A stretch of DNA of 64,000 nt from Siphonodentalium dalli (GCA_032622095.1 CP136061.1:67583127-67647126); one strand, 5' to 3'. Positions 32,352-44,446 are shown, counted from the stretch's first letter. Made by a program: numbers and translations. Notes: generated by a model from the letters alone, not told the origin.

Positions 32352-34584
32352 TTAAAGGCCCACTTAATTTCCAGTCACCGATTATTTTTTTATAGTGCCT
32401 CGATATACGGTTTTAATAAAAATCTATGCCATAAAATTTGATTAAAATACTATAATTCATCACCATTTGAAACGTCTGTTTCAGAAGATGCCGGCCTTAG
32501 AGAAATAGAAAACGGCTGAATTCATAAAAAAGATCCCCCCGTTATGGCTCCCACAATGCAACAGAATATATTCAAACTAAAAATGTATTTTCAATGGAAG
32601 GGGAATAACTATTCCCCCCCATTGAAAATAATACACTTTGCGCAACAAAACCAGATGAAATTTAAGCACAAAAACACGCCGGTAACCAGGGGGGGATTTT
32701 TATTTACGAGACATGAGGTGGGGGGTGGGTGGGTACCCGAGGCCGGAAACAGTTTTTGACCACCTTTTTTGCATTTGTTTTCATTGACATATTTTCAACT
32801 GTTTTAAACATATTTGTTTATATGTTGTGGCTTGTTGCAATATGAGAAGCACTAATACATTCAATATTGTTATAATTACCCCCATAAGTTGATATAAAAT
32901 GGAAAAATAGTGAATATTGTGGGGGTGGGTCCCAAAATTTTCATTGATTTTTTTGGCGCGCAATTTTTTTTTATTGTGTCTGTTTCAGCTTGCTTGGCAG
33001 TTTTTATATTGAAAATTGTCCAGTTCACGGTGTAGATCAATAAAAAAATACTTCAGATAGCTCTAGGGTAGGGTGAACTTAATGCAGTCTGACAATATCA
33101 GCTAACAACTCATGACAGAATATTACACTAATTCTTATACTTCATGACAGTCTCTTTACTCATACAGTTAGTTGATGCATGAGTGTAATGTATGAAGTAA
33201 ATATTTGTATCAGTGTTTGTATACTAAATTGATTTTTAAATATACTTTTGTCAAATAATTATTTGAATTGTCAAATTATTTGTTTGTGTTGTTGACAACC
33301 ATCAATAAGTAAATAAGTAGACATGAAATAAAGTTTTAATAACATTTATTGAAAGAAACAAAAATATAACCTTCCTTGGATAGTCTTCCGAAAAGTATAA
33401 AAATATTATTTAAATAGATGTGAAGAGGGGCCAGGACACATTACAGTTGTATTCACATTGTAATTATTATATCCCATAATTACCTGCATATACTAGTATG
33501 TAAATGACACTTAATGTCTAATTCAGGCTAATTTGAAAATTATCAAAGAAGAAAAATTAATTTACTTAAAATTATTGTATATTTCACTGTATATTTATAA
33601 GATGATGTGCATGCAAGGTGGTCTAGTTTGAAGGCACACATAAAGGTCATGTACAGAATGTGTGTGAATTTCTTATTGTACATGAACTCCATCCAGTACA
33701 TAACCGAAGTTCAGCTCTGGTTGTCCAAATTAATCTCAGTAATATACATCCGTGTATATGGATTTGGCACTAAATTGACCATTTTTTTAAGGCATCAACG
33801 TTCAAACTCAAAGGGTTAAGCATTATTTTAGGCCTAGTTCTAAGTCGTAATGCGAGGTCGGGTCGGTGGTCATGCAGGCATACATAACAGTTAATTCGTA
33901 CACTGGTTCATATGCACATTTTCCTTTTTGGTATTACTATAGGCTCTAGGCGACTAGTTGATGCTGGTTGATGTCTGAAAAAAAAGATAAATTTAATTTT
34001 GTGTAATTATTTATTCTACTATAGGCCCTAACACTCACCCTACTTATTTTGTGTTGTCATTCCAGGGGATTCAACATATTTTTCACCTACTCACACCAGC
34101 TGTACTCACACAGATGAATAGGCTGGGTTATAAATTTACCAATATAATCACATAATATTCTACCTTTGTTGATTGCTTAGAGTTCAATTTTGCACATGTT
34201 TGTTAACAGGAAGTAACATTTAATTTGGTCTTTCAAAGAAGGGATCAATACAGAGCGGTTGGTCGTTTTTACAGAGGGGACCAACATAAAGCTTTGTTGT
34301 TTTGGGGTGGGTGTCTAAAATTTTATGAAAAAAAAATGCAAGAAAGAGTGGGTGGGTGTAAAAAAATGGAAATGTAAAGCAAAGACCCCCACGTTTCGCA
34401 ACTTTTTTACGCCCCCCCCCCCCCCTACGGTAACTCAACAAAAACAAACATGTTCACAGTTTATTACACCGGGTAAGTTGATACATAATACAATGTTAGA
34501 GAGCTTCCTATTTCAAATGGTATATAATGTGGCATATATGTTATATATGTGATCTGGGGGTTCGAAAATTAAGTGGGCCTTTAA
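32352..34584. mobile_element. TTAA-bounded element with 19-bp inverted ends, host of a nested R2 copy
   Basis: TTAAAGGCCCACTTAATTT at 32352-32370 is the exact reverse complement of 34566-34584. Within it lies R2 copy 2 (32680-34390); without that insertion the element is ~520 bp. TTAA borders indicate piggyBac/Kolobok-type targeting. A local inverted pair (ATTTTCAATGG.. / CCATTGAAAAT) lies at 32588-32630. Noncoding. Confidence 0.75.
32680..34390 (+). repeat. Dispersed repeat R2, copy 2
   Basis: Same orientation as 21190-22510, with ~500 bp of extra AT-rich sequence near 33200-33720. It begins GGGGGGATTTTTATTTACGA and ends in ACTTTTTTACG plus a C run (34411-34425 just beyond). Nested in the TTAA element, so inserted after it. 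Confidence 0.75.
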
Positions 34585-34880
34585 TGTTGATGTTTCTTTC
34601 AAATACAGATTGCAAGTTCGGACAGACTGTATCTCTTACATGTAGTTTAGTTCAGTCATGCAGTCATTGTGTTTCCAGCTTTCCATAATAAACGATAAAC
34701 TGATATCTTCTTGTTATTAATAACCGACATCATTCTGGGACATTTTGGGAATTAGAATGGGGTGTATAAATATACTATATATGAATACTAGCGATATAGT
34801 ATTTGTAATTCCTCGTGTGGTTTTTGTGAGGGGGTGCAAATTTTTGATTCATTTCTGGTTAAATACGCCCAGAATAGAAA
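34585..34880. other. Non-genic spacer
   Basis: Nothing recognised. Confidence 0.4.
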
Positions 34881-35010
34881 AACTTCGGAACAGCGAACCT
34901 TTGGAATAGCGAACCATCGGAATAATGAACCTTCGGAATAAAGAACCCTCGTAAGAATGAACCTTCGGAATAGCTAACCTTCGGAATAATGAACCTTCGG
35001 ATTAGAGAAC
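34881..35010 (-). repeat. 16-bp minisatellite, inverted copy
   Basis: About eight degenerate copies of GAACCTTCGGAATAGC, the reverse complement of the unit at 30909-31066. The two arrays face each other across 3.8 kb. Confidence 0.9.
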
Positions 35011-35892
35011 CCCACCCGTAGTATTCAAGTCCGTTTGGCAAAACGCGAGAAAATTGCATTTATATCTCTGTTGGTTTTCCTTTTGCCGGCATTAGTCACC
35101 TGTTAACTGGAAGCTGTTCCTGTTCATGTATGCTGCGGTTCCTGTTACCCGGAGGCTGTCCCGTTCCTGTTCCTGTTTCCGTTCATGTTACCCGAAATAG
35201 TAAATCCTATTGTATAATATTCATAATTTTATTTCAAAGAGCTGACATTGTTGTATGACTGCTTAAGCTTGAAGGAAGCGTTTAAACTCTGTCAGCTCAG
35301 CAACAATCGTTATCCGCGGACCCACCGCTACGTGCTAACCGCTAATGATGAAGCATGGACAATGTGTAACCTTGGGGAGAAGGCGAAGTTCACTCAATGT
35401 TTTCGACCACCCCGAAGCGCCCAACAACAGTTTTCTATACAATCCAAAGCAGCATCTCGTAGGTTATACATGCAAATAATTATATAGAGTTACGCTTCTT
35501 GAATTTTTGAAACTCGAGTGACCATAACAAAAATCCGGCTGCCGATTGGCTGACTATCTTTCAGGGAAACTTCCCTGAGCGGGCACATACAATCATAGCC
35601 TATACGAAAATATAGCGATCGTTTCTGTTTAGAATACCAGGACGAGTCTGGTGGCGTCCGGAAGTTATGCATGGAAGGGGTCTGGGTATTTTTATGCTGC
35701 TGAATGTTGTGCCGTAAATGAGGTAGTTGTCTAAATGCAAGATTTTAGTTTTTTTTAATACCGCAAATGGCGCGTTTGTTGTCGCCAAATGGTGAATCGG
35801 ATGACGTTCTAAGGGAAAATTTACAAGTTTAAGTTCAAATAGGCTTAATCCATTTATTGACGGCGGGACTTGCAGCTAACACTGCATATTAC
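35011..35892. other. Non-genic stretch
   Basis: Short GTTCCTGTT repeats at about 35115-35190. A 79-codon frame at 35248-35487 has a normal-looking mixture of residues but no recognisable domain or splice sites. Confidence 0.4.
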
Positions 35893-36719
35893 GTTTTATA
35901 TAGTTTCCGGGGCATAAAATAAGAGATATGAGTCGCCGAAGACCCTTGTCCGGAAATGCTTCTATCAATTAATATTGAAATTATATCGATAATTTCTTAG
36001 ATAATGTGATAATCAAGTGGGACTTTTTTCGTTACTATTTTTTTTAGAGTTTTTAGATAGAATTGTCCGCATGCTACGCCCCGAACGAACGCGAGCCGTT
36101 AAATATCTCAAATAGATTGTATATCTATAGGATCTACAACTCGTCCCCAGTTTATAGCGGAATTTACAAAACGAGTCCAGTAAATTAGGTCTGGACCGAG
36201 GGCCAGACCTAATTTACTGAACGAGTTTTGTAAATTCCGCTATAAAGTGGGGACGAGTTGTAGATTCTATTTATTACATGAACCAAAACCTCGACAAAAC
36301 ATTCTTAAATCAACAAATGGGACGCGAAACTAACATCGGCTTCTGTAAGGCATGCGATGACGTTTCACGCAACTGTGCGTTGTTTGTCCCCGTAAAGAAA
36401 TAGTCCCAGATAAATATAGACTCTTTGGAGTATTTATTGACGAATATTTAATTACATAATTTTTCAAACTCTTCATTCATTATAGTTTGTTGGAAAAATA
36501 TTGGAAGCCAGAGACGTGGCGTACATAATGTAAACAGACGACAAACTTTATTTATAGAATGGGTTTATTGAATGGAATAAGGGTAGGATCATGTAATACA
36601 TATTTATATTGTACCAGAACATTTTAAATAAACTAAATATTAATAGATATATAGAAGTGTTTCCGGACAGGGGACTTCGATTCGTATTTAATTTGTATAC
36701 ACAGGAAACTATATAAAAC
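35893..36719. mobile_element. Inverted-repeat element, ~830 bp, with a palindrome at its centre
   Basis: GTTTTATATAGTTTCC (35893-35908) is inverted at 36704-36719. Further in, TTGTCCGGAAATGCTTCTAT (35947) matches the inverse of 36652-36671, giving diverged arms of ~90 bp. Near the centre lies the palindrome 36132-36265. Noncoding; target duplication not determined. Confidence 0.6.
36132..36265. repeat. Near-perfect 134-bp palindrome
   Basis: ATCTACAACTCGTCCCCAGT is mirrored by GTGGGGACGAGTTGTAGATT. The arms (GCGGAATTTACAAAACGAGT, TAAATTAGGTCTGG) meet at a 7-base loop ACCGAGG. Probably a MITE nested in, or part of, the surrounding inverted-repeat element. Confidence 0.85.
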
Positions 36720-37677
36720 TTGTTATAAGAAGAGATAGATCATCATTAACAGTTTATACATGTATGTGTTCACACGATAATCGAATGGCAGTGGTAAGGA
36801 GATTTTATATGTGCATGATATATATCTGATGAGAGGGGAAAACAATAATAAGTACGTGGCTTGTTTAGGTAAGTCGTTCTCCCGTTGTGTCTTTTGGGCC
36901 CTGTAGAACGTTTCGAATTTTCATTTGTAGGTTAGCGTTTATATTCAGGGCTTATCCGATACAAGGGTGTGGGTTAAATACAGAACACAACTTGTATCAT
37001 AATCTAGCATATTTTGTTGAACTCGTTGCAAAGGCGCATAGTCACATTTCACTCAAGCTCCGCGTTCGTCAAATATGTCATTGCGCCGTCCGCAGCTCAT
37101 TCGATAAAATATTCTTAATTCAATTCGATTGAGATTATCGATTGATTCGCGTCGTGTTCTGTCTATAAACACCCCAAAATAAGTAAGCGCGCCCTAGACT
37201 ATAGTCTCTTTGGAAAGCCGACGAAACTCCTAACGAATGTACGTCTCTAGATTTTTCATTTAAAATTAGAGTATGTATTGATGGGATTCCCTCCATTTTA
37301 TTGGGGAGTGGCGCAGAGTGCGGTCGATTTCATTGGTTAATGGCATAACAGATCACTTCACACATCAGTGGACAATGACATGTTGACAATTTCCCCACGC
37401 ATTGTCAAACACAACTAATGTTGAATACAGGCGATATATCCACAATTCATTATACTCGTCGCAATATAGGAGACGTCATCTTCGAGTTTTTATCAGTCAA
37501 CGATATTCGTGACTGATAATTATTTCGCATCTTATTGTATTTATAACTATTTGTAAATACTACGATTCTCACAAACATTTACTCCGTCCGGACTGCACTA
37601 CATATTTGGAAACGGTTTATTACGTCATGTTCGGAATGCCGCGTCGTCGTAGAAATAAAATAAAATAAAGGGATCTG
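36720..37677. other. Non-genic stretch
   Basis: No repeat, exon or RNA gene recognised. Confidence 0.4.
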
Positions 37678-38157
37678 TGAAGTTAGACCAACATTCAACA
37701 TTCGTTCAACATTTGTGTGAAGTTAAAACAACACTCAACATTCGTTCAACATTCAATTTGTCTTGTATATAAGGTTTTTTTAACGTGAACGGAGTGGGTC
37801 GTATGTGTATAGCGCCCCTATACTTCGATACTCATTTTTGAGGATTTTTAATTCGGGTAGAGAGAGAGAGGGCACATCATATACCCATGAACGGACCAGG
37901 CCCAAAATTTTAGGCATGTGTACACTGCCAGATGGTACTATAATTCAACATGCAACCCCCCCCCCCCCCCCCCCCCCACAGAGAGCTGTTCAACAATCGG
38001 ACTTCATTTTTCGATGATTTTTGACTCGGATAGAGAGGGCACAGCGTAAACCCGTGATCGGATCGGGCCCAAATGTTCAGGCATGTGTACACTCCCACCG
38101 CATGTTAGCAGTGCAGAGTGTGTGGGGGTGTGTGTGTGGGGGGGGGGGGGGGGGTGC

Positions 38158-38194
<37 letters not shown>

Positions 38195-38213
38195 GGTGTG
38201 TGTGTGTGTGTGC
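37678..38213. repeat. Low-complexity cluster: direct repeats, C22, G17 and (GT)n
   Basis: TGAAGTTA(G/A)A(C/A)CAACA plus TTCGTTCAACATT repeats at 37678-37760. A ~100-bp segment with AGGCATGTGTACACTSCCA recurs at 37828-37930 and 37998-38097. Homopolymers C22 (37956-37977) and G17 (38138-38154) and a GT run (38157-38213) follow. Frames through this area are artefacts. Confidence 0.85.
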
Positions 38214-38865
38214 TGCTAGTGTAGAGTATTCATCTGTATTCCAAACTCAGTTATGAAGTAAAACATAGAATGCAGCGAGTTTGATGGATGAATGGCGAAA
38301 TTTACCATGATATCATACATGGATTTGTTCAAAACGCTTTGTTTTAGCTATGAAAGATTGAGTAATACGAAAAAGAGTAATATTCTTGTCGTTTGATATA
38401 CCTTTAACCCCATATAAGAAACGATTTGCTTTTAATGAATGAATGCCATTAATACTTAGATTTCGATAAAGTCTATTCTCTGCATGGTCTACAAATAAAG
38501 GGAATACATGAAAATATTGATTGGCGTCTTCAATGTATAAATTAAAGGGGCGTATAGGCGAATCGGATATGAAACCACCTAGTACAAACGCTATCGCATG
38601 CCAAATGGGGTGGGATGCTGAAAAATCGCAAGCCAATTTGCGCGCGATTTAGTTTGCCGTGTCCCGCGTGACTCAGCATCGCATGCGAATATCTTATACT
38701 ATGTTTCGATTGTAAAATTCAAAGAAATGTAACTCTAACATACCCGTTATTTAGTAAAAAATCATACCAAAAGAATGACACCACAAAGAGACACGTTTCA
38801 AAAACACTATAGGAAAAATCACTTTTAGGGTGGGTGGGCTTGGGTCAGGCGGACGGCACTGTCTA
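38214..38865. other. Non-genic stretch with an unexplained minus-strand frame
   Basis: A 107-codon minus-strand frame (38313-38636) has varied composition (for example NRLYRNLSINGIHSLK) but I recognise no family and see no splice or promoter support. It could be a worn transposon ORF or chance. Confidence 0.35.
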
Positions 38866-39204
38866 AGACACAAAATTCAAACTGTTATTGAAGCGCCGCA
38901 GGCGCGTTAAGCAACGTCACCCCTTTTTCAAATTGATATCGAGGCAGTCAGGTCGCGCCAGCGACCGCTGCCGCGGGGGCCTGATGGCTCATAAAAACAA
39001 CTCTATATATAAGCGCCCGCGGCTACCACTTTATAGACACAAAATTCAAACTGTTATTGAAGCGCCGCAGGCGCGTTAAGCAACGTCACCCCTTTTTCAA
39101 ATTGATATCGAGGCAGTCAGGTCGCGCCAGCGACCGCTGCCGCGGGGGCCTGATGGCTCATAAAAACAACTCTATATATAAGCGCCCGCGGCTACCACTT
39201 TATA
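38866..39204 (-). repeat. Perfect tandem duplication of a 169-bp GC-rich unit
   Basis: Two copies (boundary at 39034/39035) appear identical across the unit. It contains small perfect hairpins (CGCC-GCA-GGCG, GGTCGC-GCCA-GCGACC) and TCTATATATAAGCGC. On the minus strand the copies sit immediately 3' of the decayed LINE, so they may be its 3'-UTR repeats. Alternatives: tandem promoter repeats or a host sequence duplicated recently. Composition is GC-richer than its surroundings. Confidence 0.85.
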
Positions 39205-40071
39205 GCATCAAGGGTAGACTGAGCAAATCGAGACGGGATGCTGGTCCCGCCAAACTCTCCAGACGGCATCGACATATCAAAACGCATGCGATTCTCGCCT
39301 ATCGTATCCGTATTTGGACGAGATTGTAAGACCATAGCCTGATGAAACATATCCCAACGGAGATCACTACAATGATTCCGCAGTTTACAGTGTATTGTAT
39401 CAATTTTCCTTTTTCCGGTATAAAATAAGAGGGGGGTGCTTTGTTATTGTGTCCATCATCCCTGAGTTGGCTTTGAAATCTGAAATGGAGGTTGCATTTA
39501 TTATTTACACATGTAGTTTGTTCCATTCCTGAACAACGTCTGGGAGGAATGACTGCTTAAAATGTTGGAAATCTAAAGTTATATTCCGATCGTTCCCCGG
39601 AGCGTGCTGGTATGACATTTGTCAGATACAAAGGGGCGTCTTTATTGATAATTCTGTAAATTGCTTGTAAATGGTGATGTGTAGTATGCGCCAACCTACC
39701 TCGAGCTATATAGTTTGTTTAGTGATACTGAACGATTTAGACCGGTTGCGATTCTAGCGGCGTCTTTGTGTGTTCGGTCGATTTTTTCAATAAATAATCA
39801 AGTGCGAAATCCCATACGCCGTCAGCATAATCCAAAATGGGAAGGTTATATGCGTTATAAATTTTTTTCAAATGTCTTCGTTTGCTGTGTATTCTCTTTG
39901 TTTGTTCCATTTTAAATTTGATTGAAATTCAAGACCAAGGTGCTTATGCGATTCTTCAAAGGATATATTTTCATCCTGAAATATTAAATCTGGGTTATCT
40001 CGAGGCATATATGAGAATAATATTGCCTTGGTTTTCTTGGGATTGAATAAAACTAGCCAGCTGTCGGTCCA
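39205..40071 (-). pseudogene. Decayed non-LTR retrotransposon, 3' part of reverse transcriptase ORF
   Basis: On the minus strand from 40071, WLVLFNPKKTKAILFS and SHKHLGLEFQSNLKWN match the last RT motifs of LINEs, where FNxxKTxxxxFS and HKHLGLxF are typical. Downstream, in shifting frames, come ILDYADGVWD (39833-39811 region), DAARIATGLNRSVSLNKLY, INKDAPLYLT and GKRKIDTIHCKLRNHCSDL, the usual order of the post-RT region. Frame changes and stops break it several times, and the 5' part is absent, so it is a dead, 5'-truncated copy. The clade is probably Jockey/CR1-like. Confidence 0.8.
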
Positions 40072-41054
40072 TAGAATATTTGTTGCACATAAGAGACACT
40101 TATATTAGCAGAACAATGACTCAAATTCGAGGAATTGTCCGAGGTAACCACTCAATAATGTATAGTCATATAGATGGACAGATCTTAAGGTTTTGGTACA
40201 CACAACACTCTCCACATAAGTATGGCATCGTCACGTGTATAATGCTGCTACGTTTTGATTGGCTGCTACAAGCATATAATGAACACTGTTTTATACCATG
40301 ATCCAGTTGACCATAGCGAAATGGTGGATATATGTACAATATGCCCCAAAGAGAACCTGGTATATCTAAAGAATGAAATATAGTTGTATGTAAAATACGA
40401 AACTGACCATTGCCTGGCCCCGATGATCATGGTTGCAACTTCATGACTTGGTTTAAACAATATTTTATTTGAACTAAACAGAACAAAAGCACAAACAATA
40501 CATATACATGACATATAATATAAATGTTTAAAAGAGGATCGGGCAACACGCTTTTAGGCTGTTGTTAAGTCCTATCCTTAAAGTTATGTCGTGTTTCAAT
40601 AAAACTGATCAATGGATGAATCAGTGTCACAGGATCTGCAGAAGATCCCGGATGTATACGTGAATGTCTTAACTTAACAGTGAGCACTTCAGTGTGTGTT
40701 AGGTTAAACGTTTTTCTGATTATGTTGGATGCAATGGATGTGGGTTGTAGAGCAACGCATGCATTTGTGAATTCCATGCATTACATTGCAATTCTCGACC
40801 AAATCGCATAATATATGTATTTAAAGCCGAAATCACACTTTAAAACACACAGGTCGTTTGTTTCATTTAATTTTGTTGCCGATATCAGCATATACTTGAG
40901 ATTGATATATGCTAATGCTGTTTCAATCTTCAACACTTTCATGACTGGAGCTTCTTGAAATTTTGCGAAAACCCTGTGTCAATGCATTCTCTTATATATG
41001 CTAGTCGCCCATATGGCGTCTCGCATTTATAATATAATGCATTCATGGATAATC
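40072..41054. other. Non-genic stretch
   Basis: RT similarity stops at about 40075. TCATGACTGGAGCTTCTTGA near 40938 is shared with 13554. Nothing else recognised. Confidence 0.4.
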
Positions 41055-41104
41055 GTTCGCAGTGAGATATTCGCTTTGTACAAAGCAAATATCTCACTGC
41101 GAAC
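41055..41104. repeat. 50-bp palindrome
   Basis: GTTCGCAGTGAGATATTCGC and GCAAATATCTCACTGCGAAC meet at TTTGTACAAA, with a single mismatched pair. It abuts the TCGTGGCCACGA array. Confidence 0.85.
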
Positions 41105-41106
41105 TA

Positions 41107-41246
41107 TGCCATGAGAATATGAAGTCGTTGCCACGAGAATGTGAAATCGTGGCCACGAGAAGAAAGTCGTGGCCACGATAATAAAGTCGTGGCCACGAGA
41201 ATAAAGCCGCGGTCACGAGAATAAAGTCGTGGCCACGAGAAAAAAT
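41107..41246 (+). repeat. 20-21-bp tandem array of the palindrome TCGTGGCCACGA
   Basis: About six or seven units of TCGTGGCCACGAGAATAAAG, with degenerate first copies. Each unit contains the 12-bp perfect palindrome TCGTGGCCACGA or a near variant. Inverse-orientation copies occur at 41568-41630. Confidence 0.85.
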
Positions 41247-41259
41247 ACAAAACTGTTGG

Positions 41260-41630
41260 GGGTACAAGCTGGGTACGGTGTCATAATGACCGTTGGTCCA
41301 CATGCGGGTATGCAAGTGCAGTCATTTTCCTGCGGGTTATAAATCTCCGGCCCGGAGCATTCACTATGGGTTAACTATATGCGTCAGTTTATTGCTTGTA
41401 TAGCTAGAGGAGAATATGGAGATTCCAACAATACTAAAATGTTGGTGGTACAAACCATGTACAGTGTCATCATGATCATCGGGACCTTATACATGCATAT
41501 AGGTGTTGCATTGAAAGTGCGGGTCAATTGTGTACATGCGGGCTAAGTCTCCAGCCATGACTTCATATATTCTCGTGGCCACAACTTTATATTCTCGTGG
41601 CCACGACTTTCGTCTCGTGACCGTATCACG
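41260..41630. repeat. Degenerate ~180-bp duplication with inverted GTGGCCAC units
   Basis: GTTGGGGGTACAAGC...GTCATAATGACCGT (41263 onward) resembles GTTGGTGGTACAAAC...GTCATCATGATCAT (41441 onward). It is followed by TATTCTCGTGGCCACAACTT and TATTCTCGTGGCCACGACTT (41568-41610), the reverse of the array upstream. The locus is thus roughly symmetric around 41350. Confidence 0.6.
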
Positions 41631-44299
41631 GCTAGAGTTAGAACGTTGGACTTGTCCCTTGCATTGAATCTCCTCTATACGTAAGGCGTAACGCTCCGAC
41701 AAGTAGTAAATGCCAGCATACCTTTTCTGGGGATTACGTCGTTGATAACGAGCTAGCGCCGAGCTCGGGTCGTGTATAGGTAACAGGCGGGCGTACGTAC
41801 TTGTGACGTCACGCATAATTTATAGTATACCGTGAAGGTGAAATTTTTAGCGACACAACTTTTTCGTGAAAAAATCACGTGACTTCCGGCAATGGTTTCA
41901 CAAAATCGCGGAATAAGATATGAAACGAATTTGCTACCTCACAACTTTCGATATGTGGCAATGGACAACTGAAGTATTTATTTATTTATAAACAGTAAGT
42001 CGTTATGACTATGTCCTGCATAGGTTCATATTAGATCAGTTTCATCTGCGGGCCAGAATCCAGACATGACTGAACGTGTCATGTCGTCTTCGCAGACAAC
42101 TGATTTGACCTCACTATATAATGACTAGACATCTATTGATTGATTTATTGGTCGAGAGTTTAACGTCGGTTTAGCCGCTATATGCCAGATAGCATGACCA
42201 TACTGAACATATAAACAAAGACACGCGTTTCAATTACTAGTTATATTATACCTGTTTGATTGTAGGCCTACTGTGTATTACATATTAGCTACATTACTAG
42301 TATTTAAATTCGCGCAGTACTATTTTTCGCACACCCATTGGTGCCCGAATTTAAAACTGAGGGAAAAATAATATGACTTTCAGGTTTACCGTAATTCCAC
42401 GGAAAAAATAAGATACATGTATGCCAATTGCTTGTGAGAATCACACATATACCAGAATGAAAGCAGAAAACAGGTCACGAACCAAACCATGAGTGAACAC
42501 ATGTAATCTGAGTCAATTATAAGATCAAATAAAGTTTTACATGTACACCCAGCGAAATGTTGATTTTTTTCTGAAATCAGCAGCCAATACGATGTTTTTG
42601 TTTGCTACTTCCCACTCCATATCAATGGTGTTCATATATAAAGATTTAACTATATCATAATGATAATTTAAAGCACCCGTATTCAATCACATATAATTCT
42701 TACTATTATGAGGGGGACTTTCTATATACCTTGCATGGAAGCGGGGTAACGTCGCAAGAGCTATACTCTGACCTTGACCTCAGTTAACGGTATACTCGTA
42801 TAGCGCGCATCTATACTCACAAATCGACTCCACTCACCCGTATGTGCAATTTCACTTATATATCAATATGTTCTGCCCACTTTGGTGTCTTATATATCGT
42901 CATCAGAAATCCCCCAGGTAACCGGCGCCCAGGTGTACTTTAGTTTCGTCGTACCTGGCTCACTGTTCCTTCCAACTCCACGACGTAACGCTACACTCTG
43001 AAACGTTGCGCCTTAGAGTAGAGGTGAGTGGGCGCTATGAAGGTGTCCTAGGTTTACTTGGGCGTAGGAAAGCAGTACATTTACTACGTGGTATATCCGA
43101 AAAATGTAGGCGGCGGAATTCCGCCTCCTAACATGGTGGCACTTACTGGACTCAGACGGCGGAAGCGTCACGTCATGGAGTTACAGTGAGCAGAGCTTCT
43201 GACCCTGCATGGTCCGAGACTATTTTAACGGGTGCATTTGATGAGAACATGCCCATTATTTGATAATATATGGCACCATTAACGTGATTGCAAATATATC
43301 AGTGTGTTTTGCGAAACATCTCTATAGTAACGAACACGCTCGCAACACAATTACGATTCAGTAATCGCATAACGAGTCATGCATCCGTAAAACGTTTTAT
43401 CCGTCAGCCCGTTCCTCTCGGGAGATATATAACAATGCCCGACAGACAGCCTGGAGCATGTGTCTTGTCATAGCGATAAATATTGTCATTCTCAATCCTA
43501 TCCCGACGAGGAATCTGTGCGTGTAAAGAATTAAAACACCGGAATAATCCAATAACCTTTGGCTGAAAGTTAGATCCGTCTTGAAAAACAGTTATGTGAA
43601 ACGTCAGATTATTCCCAGAACCATGCAGTTTGAAGCATATTCACTCATAGAATCTCTACTCTAGGTACCTCGTAATCCATGCACTCGTTCAAAACCTGGG
43701 AAATATTTCATAAAACTTCGTCAAATTTAATTATAACCCAGTTGATTTGGAATAGTAATATTGATTACATTGTGTCAAAATTAACTGTTTAAATGAACCA
43801 GAACCTGATAGCCATTACGACATTACAACCTATATGAGAATTGGATTGATCGAGGGTCTACAGTTAGCACAAACTTCCATCACAGACACACAGCACTTTC
43901 AGCGTATATATACATGTATAGTATCGTTATGTAGATTTGTCGCCACGACGAACATCTCAGAGCAGGAAGATTGATTGAAGAAGGGGTTAAGGGTTAGTTT
44001 TCTTAACGCATTTAATGGCTACACTTAAAGTAACTATAGTAGCTTAATAATTATAATGCTGTCTTCTTGTCACTTAAAGTAGGCGAGGATCGTGTTTTAA
44101 GTATCAATTATCACAAAAATGCGATAAGATGCTTGCAATTTTGCAAAGATGAATTCTCGATTAGGTTGAAAACGCAATAGTATATGATAAGTGATGAGGT
44201 ATACATACGTATTAACTATATGCTTGGTGAAACAAGATATTTAGTTTCTGTAAATTGCGCAACGTGGTCCGGCCCTTCTTTGATAAGCGTTCAGAATAA
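41631..44299. other. Non-genic stretch, 2.7 kb
   Basis: No exon, RNA gene or clear element. AGAGTTTAACGTCGGTTTAG near 42157 resembles a short motif I associate with mollusc interspersed repeats; that is memory-based and weak. Confidence 0.35.
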
Positions 44300-44446
44300 A
44301 TATTACAAAAAATCACAAAATAAAAACACATGTATACATGGCTAAACATGTCATGTTCACGTGTATTTATTTGTTAAGTTTTGTTTTATTGTTTTGTTAG
44401 CATACTGCCTTTGTTGGCGCTTATGCAAATAAATCGTATCGTATCA
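44300..44446 (+). mobile_element. Possible LINE 3' tail
   Basis: TTATGCAAATAAATCGTATC followed by GTATCATC has the look of an A-rich LINE terminus with a short CGTAT tail repeat, preceded by a T-rich noncoding stretch. No ORF is attached. Low confidence. Confidence 0.25.

Noticed and set aside
38313-38636. 107-codon minus-strand frame as a gene
   Set aside because: No recognised domain, no splice or polyadenylation support; plausible chance frame or worn transposon remnant.
40300-40580. Upstream part of the LINE ORF
   Set aside because: No reverse-transcriptase motif could be read on the minus strand beyond about 40075, so the copy is treated as 5'-truncated.
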